Shown here one piece after another: positions 1 through 7,125 of a DNA stretch of 10,843 nt; the stretch's first letter is position 1, and every line of letters begins with the position of its first letter. The position numbers and the translations under genes are program-made. Under the pieces are notes generated by a model, which worked only from the letters and a program-made list of their open reading frames with translations, searched no databases and was not told the origin of the DNA. This DNA comes from an uncultured Eubacteriales bacterium (GTDB lineage: Bacteria > Bacillota > Clostridia > Lachnospirales > Lachnospiraceae). The stretch spans positions 1-10,843 of the forward strand of contig CASEDW010000237.1 in assembly GCA_949286775.1 (NCBI GenBank), in the 5' to 3' direction.

Positions 1-1
1 C

Positions 2-952
2 ATTGACGGAGCATATGAGATCCCGCTTGCAACAAGAGAAGTCGGCTGCACTGTGGACTATGTAGCCGGAAGAAACCGCTATATGGGATACCTTCTTTCT
101 CTTTGCAAGTTCAGTTTTAAGAATATAAGAGTCGGAATCGACGCTGCGAACGGCGCTGCCTGGAGTATAGCAAAAGCTGTGTTCGACGCCCTCGGAGCGA
201 AAACCTATGTTATAAACGCCGAACCGAATGGCTACAATATAAATAACGACTGCGGAAGCACTCATATAGAACATTTGCAGAAGTTTGTGGTGGAAAAGGG
301 ACTTGATATTGGATTTGCTTATGACGGAGACGCTGACAGGTGTCTCTGCGTCGATGAAAAAGGTAATGTCCTGACGGGCGATCATATTATCTATATTTAC
401 GGCAGATATATGAAGGAAAGAGGAGTCCTTACGAACAACAAAGTAGTAACAACAGTGATGAGCAATTTCGGACTTTACAAAGCCCTCGACGCCGTTGGAA
501 TCGAATATGAAAAGACTAAAGTAGGCGATAAATACGTATATGAAAATATGGTTAAGAACGGCCACAGGATCGGCGGAGAGCAGAGCGGTCATATCATATT
601 TACGAAATACGCAACGACGGGAGACGGAATTCTCACAAGCCTTAAGATAATGGAAGCGATGATCGCGAAAAAAGTTCCTATAAGCGAACTTGCCGAGCCT
701 CTTGTTTTATATCCACAGGTATTAAAAAATGTGAGGGTAAAAAGCAAAGCAGATACGTTAAATGACAGCGACGTTCAGGCCGCGGTAAACAGAGCAGCCG
801 ATGAACTTGGAGATAACGGAAGGATTCTCGTAAGAGAAAGCGGAACGGAGCCTCTTATAAGAGTTATGGTCGAGGCCGGTTCGGATGAAATCTGTGAAAA
901 ATATGTTGACGGCGTTATAGACGTCATCAGAGCAAAAGGTCACATGGAGTAA
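2..952 (+). CDS. glmM: Phosphoglucosamine mutase GlmM (3' part, start outside window)
   Basis: This enzyme interconverts glucosamine 6-phosphate and glucosamine 1-phosphate in the cytoplasm, on the route to UDP-GlcNAc and peptidoglycan. The reading frame is open from base 2, so the GTG at 53 is an internal codon and not the start. About 316 codons are visible; the family is usually near 450 residues, so roughly 130 N-terminal residues, including the phosphoserine loop, lie outside the window. Three family signatures are visible: the metal-binding loop DGDADR (nt 323-340), the sugar-binding loop GEQSGH (575-592) and the phosphate-binding motif RESGTEPLIR (833-862). GEQSGH is typical of GlmM and argues against phosphoglucomutase or phosphomannomutase, though assignment within this superfamily from a partial sequence keeps a small doubt. 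The gene ends just before a hairpin terminator and converges with the sensor kinase gene. Confidence 0.93.
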   Translation: MDGAYEIPLATREVGCTVDYVAGRNRYMGYLLSLCKFSFKNIRVGIDAANGAAWSIAKAVFDALGAKTYVINAEPNGYNINNDCGSTHIEHLQKFVVEKGLDIGFAYDGDADRCLCVDEKGNVLTGDHIIYIYGRYMKERGVLTNNKVVTTVMSNFGLYKALDAVGIEYEKTKVGDKYVYENMVKNGHRIGGEQSGHIIFTKYATTGDGILTSLKIMEAMIAKKVPISELAEPLVLYPQVLKNVRVKSKADTLNDSDVQAAVNRAADELGDNGRILVRESGTEPLIRVMVEAGSDEICEKYVDGVIDVIRAKGHME

Positions 953-1005
953 ATATAAAAAGAACTGAAGCAATGAACACATGGTTGTTGCCTCAGTTCT
1001 TTTTT
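953..1005. terminator. Bidirectional intrinsic terminator between glmM and phoR-like gene
   Basis: An inverted repeat pairs 961-973 with 988-1000, a 13-bp stem with one A-C mismatch and a 14-nt loop. It is followed by TTTTT on the + strand (1001-1005) and preceded by AAAA (957-960), which gives a U tract for transcripts from the minus strand. It can therefore end both glmM and the convergent operon. The stop codon of the minus-strand kinase gene (1004-1006) touches the T tract. Confidence 0.85.
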
Positions 1006-2338
1006 AAAATGAAACGAAAATGGAGGTTCCTTTTCCTATGGCGCTTTCAAGACTGATTTCCGCCGAATGAATCTGCGCGATATGTTTTACTATCGCGAGT
1101 CCCAGGCCTGTTCCGCCTGTTTCGCGGGAGCGGCTTTTGTCTACACGGTAAAATCTTTCGAAGATCCGCTCCTGATTTTCAGGAGAGATGCCGATGCCGG
1201 TATCTTTGACGCACAGAGTCGGATGATTATCCGTCATGACAACGCTTACCCTTACTGAGCCGTTTTCGGTGTTGTATTTGACGGCGTTCTGTATAAGATT
1301 GTCGATCATTTCCCGGATAAGTCCTTTGTCGGCGTGTATTGAGGCCGATACTCCGGCGCATGAAAGATTTATATGATATTTAGCGGCAAACGCCAGCTGG
1401 TTTTCAACGCATTCCTTTGCGGTTTCGTACAGATCGACTGTTTCAAACGTCCGCGGAAGTTCATGGTGATCAAGCTCCGACAGCTGAATGATATCGGTTA
1501 TCAGCGAGAGAAGATTGTCGGTATTGCGGTGTATCTGATGTATTATATGAACTTCAGATTCAGGCGTTATCAGACCGTTTTCCATAAGTTCGCAGTAACC
1601 TGAAATCGCTGTAATCGGAGTTTTAAGTTCATGCGAAACATTCGCGGTGAAATCCTGACGCATTTTTGCCGCCGCGAGAATGTTTTCGTGCTGTATCCTT
1701 ATCTTATTGACAAAAGGTTCGAGTTCCTTGTAGGTAGGGACGGTATGGCTGTTGTCCAGATTTTCAGCCATTTCTCTTATGGGGCGAAGGAGCTGTTTTG
1801 TCAAAAGGTGCCCTATGAAAACACATCCCAAAAGGATAAGTATTGAAATAACGACGATGATAGGCAGCGCGCTCAGGAAAACACCGAGGATCGTTATGGC
1901 TTCTGTGGATACGCGCAGCACAGTGCCGTTGTCCAGCAGCAGCGCGTAGTAATACGTATCCATGTTGAAGGTGTCGGAATGACGGGCGATCTCGCCTTCG
2001 CCTGTTTTAAAGGCGTTCTGTATCTCCGGGCGGTCAATATGGTTTGAAAGACCCGACGCGTTTTTTTCATCATCAAACAGAACTGTTCCGTCAGAATCTA
2101 TCCATGTTATACGAAATGTATCGGAGCTGAAGCTGCTTAATAAATCCGACATATCGTCTTTATTCGTATAGGCGTTTTGAAATATGTCGGTCTGCATTAA
2201 CAGCTTTGCGTTCTGCTTAAGGTCTTTTTTTACCTGATTTTGAAACTGGCCGTAAAATATAAACGTTATCGCTATCGTGGCGGTGATGATCGCAATCAGC
2301 GCGATCAGAGCCAGACAGTAATTAATGCGCTGTTTCAT
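1004..2338 (-). CDS. phoR: PhoR-type membrane sensor histidine kinase
   Basis: This is a 444-residue sensor kinase, probably responding to phosphate status and phosphorylating the response regulator encoded just upstream. A first membrane segment (about 7-29) and a second (about 150-177) enclose an extracytoplasmic domain of ~120 residues of the kind seen in PhoR-like kinases. A short HAMP-like linker follows. The dimerisation/phosphotransfer helix has the H-box SHELKTP with phospho-acceptor H236. The ATPase domain shows the N-box around N351 (NLIQNAVKYN), DTGIGIS (379-385), the F-box ERFYRVD and the G2 loop GGTGLGLA (408-415). Only ~50 residues separate the second membrane segment from the H-box, so the cytoplasmic PAS domain found in some PhoR proteins seems to be absent. 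The ATG lies 3 nt after the regulator's stop with GGCGGAGATGA as ribosome binding site. The class is certain; the phosphate role rests on context. Confidence 0.87.
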   Translation of the reverse strand: MKQRINYCLALIALIAIITATIAITFIFYGQFQNQVKKDLKQNAKLLMQTDIFQNAYTNKDDMSDLLSSFSSDTFRITWIDSDGTVLFDDEKNASGLSNHIDRPEIQNAFKTGEGEIARHSDTFNMDTYYYALLLDNGTVLRVSTEAITILGVFLSALPIIVVISILILLGCVFIGHLLTKQLLRPIREMAENLDNSHTVPTYKELEPFVNKIRIQHENILAAAKMRQDFTANVSHELKTPITAISGYCELMENGLITPESEVHIIHQIHRNTDNLLSLITDIIQLSELDHHELPRTFETVDLYETAKECVENQLAFAAKYHINLSCAGVSASIHADKGLIREMIDNLIQNAVKYNTENGSVRVSVVMTDNHPTLCVKDTGIGISPENQERIFERFYRVDKSRSRETGGTGLGLAIVKHIAQIHSAEISLESAIGKGTSIFVSF

Positions 2339-2341
2339 TAT

Positions 2342-3028
2342 TTATTCATCTCCGCCTTCGGCTGATATCGAATATCCTACGCCTCTTACAGTATGTATCT
2401 GAGAGCCCGCGTCTCCGAGTTTCTGACGCAGCGTTTTTATGTGCATGTCCACGGTGCGGCTTTCTATTTCAAAATCGACTCCCCATACATGGCGCATTAT
2501 GGCTTCGCGGCTCAGTACATGCTCTTTATTTATCATCAGATACCGCAGAAGCTCGTATTCTTTCAATGTCAGATTGATATTGTGTTCATTTACATAAACG
2601 GCGTGTCTTTCATGGTCGAGGGCGATATTGCCGACGTATATTTTCGAAGACACGGTTTCCGTAGAACGTCTGAGCAGAGCGCGGATTCTTGATAAAAGTT
2701 CCATTACTGAAAACGGTTTGCGGATGTAATCATCCGCTCCGTTGTCGAGTCCTTTTACCATGTCCATTTCAGTTGTTTTAGCGGTGATCATTATCACCGG
2801 AATATTTTTGCTCTTTGGAGAGCTTCTGAGCTTGCGTATTATTTTATATCCGTCTTCGTCAGGAAGCATAATATCCAAAAGGATCAGATCAGGAAGTACT
2901 TCTTCAATAGCGGAATAAAATGTCGATGCCCTGTCAAAAGCCCGAACCATATAGTTGCTGTTCTTTAATGCAATGATTTCTATTTCCTGTATGCTGGGAT
3001 CGTCTTCAACGATGTATATTAATGGCAT
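2342..3028 (-). CDS. phoB: PhoB/PhoP-type response regulator (OmpR family)
   Basis: This 228-residue DNA-binding response regulator is the partner of the kinase that follows it. The receiver domain (1-120) has the acidic pair D9/D10, phospho-acceptor D52 in LLDIMLPDEDG, the switch residue T82 and the conserved K104 in IRKPF. A winged-helix effector domain (about 130-225) carries the recognition-helix region SRTVDMHIKTLRQKLG and the terminal GVGYSI hairpin typical of the OmpR/PhoB group. The start at 3028 has AGAGG 8 nt upstream. The gene sits 27 nt after the Na+/phosphate cotransporter and 3 nt before the kinase, so all three are probably co-transcribed. It is expected to bind TTTACA-type direct repeats in the leader of its own operon. 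In many Firmicutes this protein is called PhoP; the target regulon is inferred from context. Confidence 0.9.
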   Translation of the reverse strand: MPLIYIVEDDPSIQEIEIIALKNSNYMVRAFDRASTFYSAIEEVLPDLILLDIMLPDEDGYKIIRKLRSSPKSKNIPVIMITAKTTEMDMVKGLDNGADDYIRKPFSVMELLSRIRALLRRSTETVSSKIYVGNIALDHERHAVYVNEHNINLTLKEYELLRYLMINKEHVLSREAIMRHVWGVDFEIESRTVDMHIKTLRQKLGDAGSQIHTVRGVGYSISAEGGDE

Positions 3029-3055
3029 TAATAAAACCTCTTTCTGTGCTGTTGA

Positions 3056-4843
3056 TTAAGCTTCTTTTTGTGGAAGCGAATAAACCTGTTTCAGGTGAAG
3101 ATATTCCTCGCGGAAAACAGGATCGCTTCCCTTTACTTTGGAGTTAAGGTACTGATGCATGTCTGCGGCGTCTGACTGGATCTCTATGATCGTTACCGCT
3201 ATGTTTGAACAATGATCAGATACTCTTTCGTAGTTTGTGAGGATATCTTCCAATACAAGTCCGACTTCAAGCGAACATATGCCTTTTCTGAGGCGGTCGA
3301 CGTGACGCTGTTTCATCTCCATAACGAGATCGTCGATAACTTCTTCCAGCGGTTCAACCTGAGAAGCCTCTTCGACGTCGTTATTTTCGAACGCCGTCGT
3401 CGCAAGATCCATTATATCATGGATTGCGACTCCGAGGGAATCAAGTTCTTTTTTGCCCTGGGAGCTTAAAGAAAGACCTTTGCTGTGAAGCTGTTTCGCT
3501 GATTCCGCGATATTTATGGCGTGATCCGAAATCCTTTCAAAATCGTTGATCGAATGAAGCAGTATCGACAACAGATGACTGTCGTCGCGGCTTAAGTCTT
3601 TCGGAGCCAGCTTCACAAGGTATGTTCCTATAGTATCTTCGAACTTGTCCACGAGCTGTTCGAGCTCTATTACTTTTTCGACTTTCTTGTCGGAATAGTC
3701 TTTTAAAACATCCATAGAGAGAACTATCGCCTCTTTTGAATGAGAAGCCATCTCGATTACCGCGTCACGGCTGAGCTGCATAGCGAAGGACGGTTTGTCA
3801 AGGAAGCGTTCATCGAGAGCCTGAAGTACTGCAGGCATATCGCTGCGGCGTTCTTCGATGGCTCCGCGATCCCTGATAGTGAGCGTCGCCAGTTTTACAA
3901 GGACGTTCGCGAATGGGAACAGCAGGATCGACGCGCCGATGTTAAACAGGCTGTGAATAACGGCGATTCCGGCCGCGCTTGCGTAATCCGACAAAAATTC
4001 GAAGTGTACGAAGCTGTTTATCGTATAGAATATGATCATAAATATGATAGTTCCTATAAGGTTGAAATACAAGTGTATGAATGCCGCTCTCTTCGCGTTT
4101 TTATTGGCTCCGATCGAAGAAAGAAGGGCAGTTACGCATGTTCCGATATTCTGACCCATGATTATAGGAATTGCTGTGCCGTAAGGAACAAGACCGGAGA
4201 TACAGAGAGCCTGAAGTATTCCGACAGACGCGGAGGAACTCTGTATGATGGCTGTAAATACGGCGCCGATGATCATGCCGAGTATAGGATTTGAAAATGC
4301 GAGGAACATATTCGTGAACGCTGGATCGTTCTGAAGCGGTGTTACGGCTGAGCTCATCGTATCCATACCGAACATAAGTATCGCGAATCCAAGTAAAATG
4401 CTTCCGACCATTTTCTTGCGCGAGCCTGTTTTGCCGGTCATTATACATATTATACCGATTGCCGCGAGTATCGGAGAAAAGGAGCTGGGCTTAAGCATCT
4501 GCAGCAGGAAATTTTCGCTGTTTATGCCGGCGAGCGATAAGATCCATGAGGTAACTGTAGTTCCTACGTTGGCTCCCATGATAACGCCGACAGCCTGAGT
4601 CAGCTTCATGATTCCCGAGTTAACAAAGCCGACGACCATAACGGTAGTGGCCGATGACGACTGTATTACGCCTGTGACTAAAGCGCCTAACAGAAACGCC
4701 ATAAATCTGTTCTTAGTGAGTCTTTCCAATATTCGTTCAAGCTTTCCGCCTGAAAGCATTACGAGGCTGTCGCCCATGACGTTCATTCCGTACAGGAACA
4801 GAGCAAGGCCGCCGACTAATGTCAATACGCCGAATATGTCCAT
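3056..4843 (-). CDS. Na+/phosphate cotransporter with C-terminal PhoU domains
   Basis: This inner-membrane protein belongs to the Na/Pi cotransporter (NptA/PF02690) family, which moves inorganic phosphate with sodium. With the start chosen here it has 595 residues. The first ~320 residues are strongly hydrophobic and hold two inverted repeat units, each with the signature QSSSA (61-65 and 201-205). After the membrane part, two PhoU-like helical domains (about 355-455 and 465-560) carry the metal-binding motifs ERISDHAINIAE (436-447) and ERVSDHCSNIAV (539-550). The frame stays open to an ATG at 4921, but that start has no purine-rich site, whereas the ATG at 4843 has GAGAGG 7 nt upstream and begins directly with the first membrane helix. 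It is the first gene of the operon with the PhoB/PhoR pair, which supports phosphate as substrate. Whether it imports or exports in vivo cannot be read from the sequence. Confidence 0.92.
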   Translation of the reverse strand: MDIFGVLTLVGGLALFLYGMNVMGDSLVMLSGGKLERILERLTKNRFMAFLLGALVTGVIQSSSATTVMVVGFVNSGIMKLTQAVGVIMGANVGTTVTSWILSLAGINSENFLLQMLKPSSFSPILAAIGIICIMTGKTGSRKKMVGSILLGFAILMFGMDTMSSAVTPLQNDPAFTNMFLAFSNPILGMIIGAVFTAIIQSSSASVGILQALCISGLVPYGTAIPIIMGQNIGTCVTALLSSIGANKNAKRAAFIHLYFNLIGTIIFMIIFYTINSFVHFEFLSDYASAAGIAVIHSLFNIGASILLFPFANVLVKLATLTIRDRGAIEERRSDMPAVLQALDERFLDKPSFAMQLSRDAVIEMASHSKEAIVLSMDVLKDYSDKKVEKVIELEQLVDKFEDTIGTYLVKLAPKDLSRDDSHLLSILLHSINDFERISDHAINIAESAKQLHSKGLSLSSQGKKELDSLGVAIHDIMDLATTAFENNDVEEASQVEPLEEVIDDLVMEMKQRHVDRLRKGICSLEVGLVLEDILTNYERVSDHCSNIAVTIIEIQSDAADMHQYLNSKVKGSDPVFREEYLHLKQVYSLPQKEA

Positions 4844-4871
4844 TTCAAAACCTCTCTTTTTTCTAAAAATC

Positions 4872-4951
4872 TTTACATAATGTTTACATACTTCAAAGAA
4901 TAAAGGATTTTCGTAAAACATGATAGGGGGTTAATGTAAAGTTTGTGTAAA
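4872..4951. promoter_or_regulatory. Candidate Pho boxes (TTTACA direct repeats, 11-bp spacing)
   Basis: Two pairs of TTTACA repeats lie upstream of the phosphate operon. On the + strand TTTACA occurs at 4872-4877 and 4883-4888, separated by 5 bp. On the minus strand it occurs at 4951-4946 and 4940-4935, again separated by 5 bp. Direct TT(A/T)ACA repeats with about 5-bp spacers are the known binding pattern of PhoP in Firmicutes. The minus-strand pair is oriented towards the transporter gene and would be upstream of a weak -10-like TATTCT (4902-4897). The exact promoter is uncertain because the other pair would lie around or after the transcription start. Binding by the PhoB-like regulator is inferred. 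Confidence 0.55.
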
Positions 4952-5014
4952 TTATTTCGCCAAAATCAGACAGATTGACAGAATGTGTAAAATCAATTCT
5001 CGCTGATTTTTAGC

Positions 5015-5043
5015 TTTACAATTTTAAAGTGTGGTTGTATACT
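5015..5043 (+). promoter_or_regulatory. Sigma-A-type promoter of the riboflavin operon
   Basis: TTTACA (5015-5020) and TATACT (5038-5043) are separated by exactly 17 bp and lie ~20 bp upstream of the riboswitch, so transcription would begin near 5049-5052 and include the whole aptamer. An earlier TTGACA at 4975-4980 has no acceptable -10 at normal spacing. The -35 element has the same sequence as the Pho-box-like hexamers nearby. Confidence 0.7.
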
Positions 5044-5062
5044 TCATATCATAAAAAATATA

Positions 5063-5169
5063 TTCTTCAGGGCGGGGTGAAAGTCCCCACCGGCGGTAAA
5101 GCCCGCGAGCCGTAAGGCATGATTCGGTTAGATTCCGAAGCCGACAGTAAAGTCTGGATGAGAGAAGAA
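5063..5169 (+). promoter_or_regulatory. FMN riboswitch aptamer (RFN element)
   Basis: The sequence follows the conserved RFN aptamer almost base for base: the AGGGCGGGGTGAAAG start, the CCCCACCGGCGGTAAAGCCC block, GCGAGCC, the GATTCGGTTAGATTCCG arm, and the closing GCCGACAGTAAAGTCTGGAT. The P1 stem pairs TTCTTC (5063-5068) with GAAGAA (5164-5169). FMN binding to this RNA is known to turn down riboflavin synthesis genes, and the element sits directly before ribD. An intrinsic terminator follows, so control here is most likely by premature transcription termination. Confidence 0.97.
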
Positions 5170-5221
5170 AAGCAGGTTGGTCTATTTTTGACCGGCTCAA
5201 ATTCAATTAAGGTTTTCTGAT

Positions 5222-5252
5222 GCCCTGAACTTTTATGTTCAGGGCTTTTTTT
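5222..5252 (+). terminator. Riboswitch-controlled intrinsic terminator
   Basis: A perfect 9-bp stem, GCCCTGAAC (5222-5230) with GTTCAGGGC (5237-5245), has a 6-nt loop and is followed by seven T residues (5246-5252). Its 5' arm is also complementary over 8 nt to TTCAGGGC at the start of the aptamer (5066-5073), which gives a ready-made antiterminator for the FMN-free state. A second small hairpin (GGTC 5179-5182 with GACC 5190-5193) lies in the linker between aptamer and terminator. Confidence 0.93.
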
Positions 5253-5309
5253 CTGCGAAAACATCGATAATAAGTATCGCCCTGATAAAAGTAGAGAGGT
5301 GAAAGCAGT

Positions 5310-6449
5310 ATGAATGATCGCGATTATATGGCCCGGGCCATAGAACTTGCGAAGAAAGGTATCGGGGCGGTGAATCCAAACCCGCTTGTGGGCGCTGTGA
5401 TCGTAAAAAACGGGAAGATCATAGGCGAAGGATTCCACGCGCGGTATGGCGATCTTCACGCCGAAAGAAACGCCATAAAAAATCTTACAGGGAGCGCCAA
5501 AGGAGCGACGATATACGTTACCCTCGAGCCCTGCTGCCATCATGGAAAGCAGCCGCCGTGCACGGACGCGATAATTGAAAACGGAATTTCCCGCGTAGTT
5601 ATAGGCTCAAGGGATCCTAATCCGCTTGTCTCCGGAAAAGGGGCGAAGATACTCAGGGAAAAAGGCATAACCGTCGAAGAGGATTTTATGCGGGAGGAAT
5701 GCGACGCGCTGAATCCTGTGTTTTTTCATTACATTATGACAAAGACGCCTTATGTCGCCGCGAAATACGCGATGACGGCGGATGGAAAGATAGCGGCCGC
5801 GTCAGGACAGTCCAAATGGATAACGTCTAAGGAATCAAGGGCGCTGGTTCAGGTTATGCGATATGAATACAGCGCGATAATGGCAGGCATAGGAACAGTT
5901 ATGGCAGACGATCCGATGCTGAATGTGAGAATACCTGAAAAGCGAAGTCCCATACGCGTGATATGCGACAGCAGGCTCAGAATTTCGACTGATTCAAAGA
6001 TAGTTCAAAGTTCAAAACAATATAAGACGATTATCGCGTGTATTTATACAGAAGAGGATTTTTCAAAGGAGAGCGCGTTAAAAAAGAAAAAGGAAGAACT
6101 TGAGAAATTCGGAGCGGAAGTTTTGAGCGTGTCTGAAAAAAACGGACATATAGATCTGAAAGAACTCATGAAGAAGCTGGGTGAAAAAAATATCGACAGC
6201 GTTTTGATAGAGGGAGGCGGAGAGCTCAATTTTAACGCCTTTAAAGAGCAAATAGTAAACGAAGCCAAAGTTTTTGTCGCGCCGAAGATATTCGGAGGCC
6301 GAAGAAGCAAAACCCCGGTGGAAGGAGAAGGCGTCATGTATCCTTCCCAGGCTTTTATGATGAAGCTGACAGGTACGCAGCTTATTGGCGGAGACGTACT
6401 TCTTACATATAAAGTGTTAAAGGAGGAAAACGGATGTTTACCGGAATAG
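5310..6449 (+). CDS. ribD: Bifunctional riboflavin deaminase/reductase RibD
   Basis: RibD carries out two successive steps after GTP ring opening: deamination of the diaminopyrimidine and then NADPH-dependent reduction of the ribosyl side chain. It has 379 residues, normal for the fused enzyme. The N-terminal deaminase domain (1-145) shows PNPLVGAVIV, the zinc and catalytic motif HAE (H50, E52) and the second zinc motif PCCHHGKQPPC with ligands C75 and C84. The C-terminal reductase domain (147-370) shows YVAAKYAMTADGKIA, SKWITS, GIGTVMADDPMLNVR (193-207) and the nucleotide-site motif IEGGGELN. The ATG at 5310 has AGAGGTG about 9 nt upstream and begins with the family's usual first helix. It is the first gene after the FMN riboswitch, and its end overlaps ribE by 16 nt, which suggests translational coupling. 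Confidence 0.97.
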   Translation: MNDRDYMARAIELAKKGIGAVNPNPLVGAVIVKNGKIIGEGFHARYGDLHAERNAIKNLTGSAKGATIYVTLEPCCHHGKQPPCTDAIIENGISRVVIGSRDPNPLVSGKGAKILREKGITVEEDFMREECDALNPVFFHYIMTKTPYVAAKYAMTADGKIAAASGQSKWITSKESRALVQVMRYEYSAIMAGIGTVMADDPMLNVRIPEKRSPIRVICDSRLRISTDSKIVQSSKQYKTIIACIYTEEDFSKESALKKKKEELEKFGAEVLSVSEKNGHIDLKELMKKLGEKNIDSVLIEGGGELNFNAFKEQIVNEAKVFVAPKIFGGRRSKTPVEGEGVMYPSQAFMMKLTGTQLIGGDVLLTYKVLKEENGCLPE

Positions 6450-7099
6450 TGGAAGAACTTGGAAAAATACGCTCCCTTTCTGTATACGGAAATTCAGGAA
6501 AGATTTCGATAATCGCGAAGAAAGTGCTTGAAAACACTAAAATAGGCGACAGCATCGCCGTAAACGGCATATGCCTCACAGTCGTATCGCTTTTACCGGA
6601 TGGATTCACGGCTGATGTAATGGCGGAAACGATAAGAAGAAGTTCGCTGGGGCAGCTTAAAAGCGGAGATTATGTAAACTTGGAGCGGGCCATGGCAGCT
6701 GACGGAAGATTCGGAGGCCATATAGTAGCAGGGCATATAGATGGGACGGGCGTCATCAAATCCCTTGAGAAAGAAGAAAACGCCGTATGGGTGACAATAG
6801 AAACAGACCCGGGCATACTTAAATATATAATAGAAAAAGGATCGATAGCTATCGACGGCATAAGCCTTACGGTTGCATATGTCGATGACAGATGTTTTAA
6901 AGTTTCAGTTATTCCGCATACCGGCGAAGAGACGACGCTTTTAAAGAAAAAGCCGGGCGATGCGGTGAATCTTGAAAACGATATGATAGGAAAGTACGTT
7001 GAGAAACTTATGAATTATTCATCGTCGGAAATGCTGGAAAAGTGCGAAAAATCAACGATTACGATGGAGATGCTCAACGAGTTTGAAAGCGGATTTTAA
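6434..7099 (+). CDS. ribE: Riboflavin synthase alpha subunit RibE
   Basis: This enzyme catalyses the last step, in which two molecules of 6,7-dimethyl-8-ribityllumazine exchange a four-carbon unit to give riboflavin. The 221 residues form two related lumazine-binding barrels (1-97 and 98-200) plus a short C-terminal helical part. Family marks are the N-terminal MFTGIVEELG with F2, VNGICLTV with C47, GGHIVAGHIDGTG with H101, and the second-barrel counterpart IDGISLTV with S144 and T146. The start codon lies inside the end of ribD and is preceded by a near-ideal AGGAGG (6421-6426). In Bacillus the same gene is often called ribB. The product acts with lumazine synthase, encoded by the last gene of the operon. 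Confidence 0.97.
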   Translation: MFTGIVEELGKIRSLSVYGNSGKISIIAKKVLENTKIGDSIAVNGICLTVVSLLPDGFTADVMAETIRRSSLGQLKSGDYVNLERAMAADGRFGGHIVAGHIDGTGVIKSLEKEENAVWVTIETDPGILKYIIEKGSIAIDGISLTVAYVDDRCFKVSVIPHTGEETTLLKKKPGDAVNLENDMIGKYVEKLMNYSSSEMLEKCEKSTITMEMLNEFESGF

Positions 7100-7125
7100 A
7101 TAAAATAACGGAAAGAGGACAGGAT

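Noticed and set aside
3740..4294. 184-codon + strand open frame inside the cotransporter gene
   Set aside because: It is opposite to conserved transporter and PhoU sequence; the product is a low-complexity charged translation with no family features.
4975..4980. TTGACA as -35 of the riboflavin promoter
   Set aside because: At 16-18 bp spacing the sequence is C/T/G-rich with no -10 match, whereas TTTACA N17 TATACT lies just downstream and leads straight into the riboswitch.
5067..5543. 158-codon minus-strand open frame across the riboswitch, terminator and start of ribD
   Set aside because: It is antisense to a near-consensus FMN aptamer and to clearly coding ribD sequence, and its translation has no recognisable motif.
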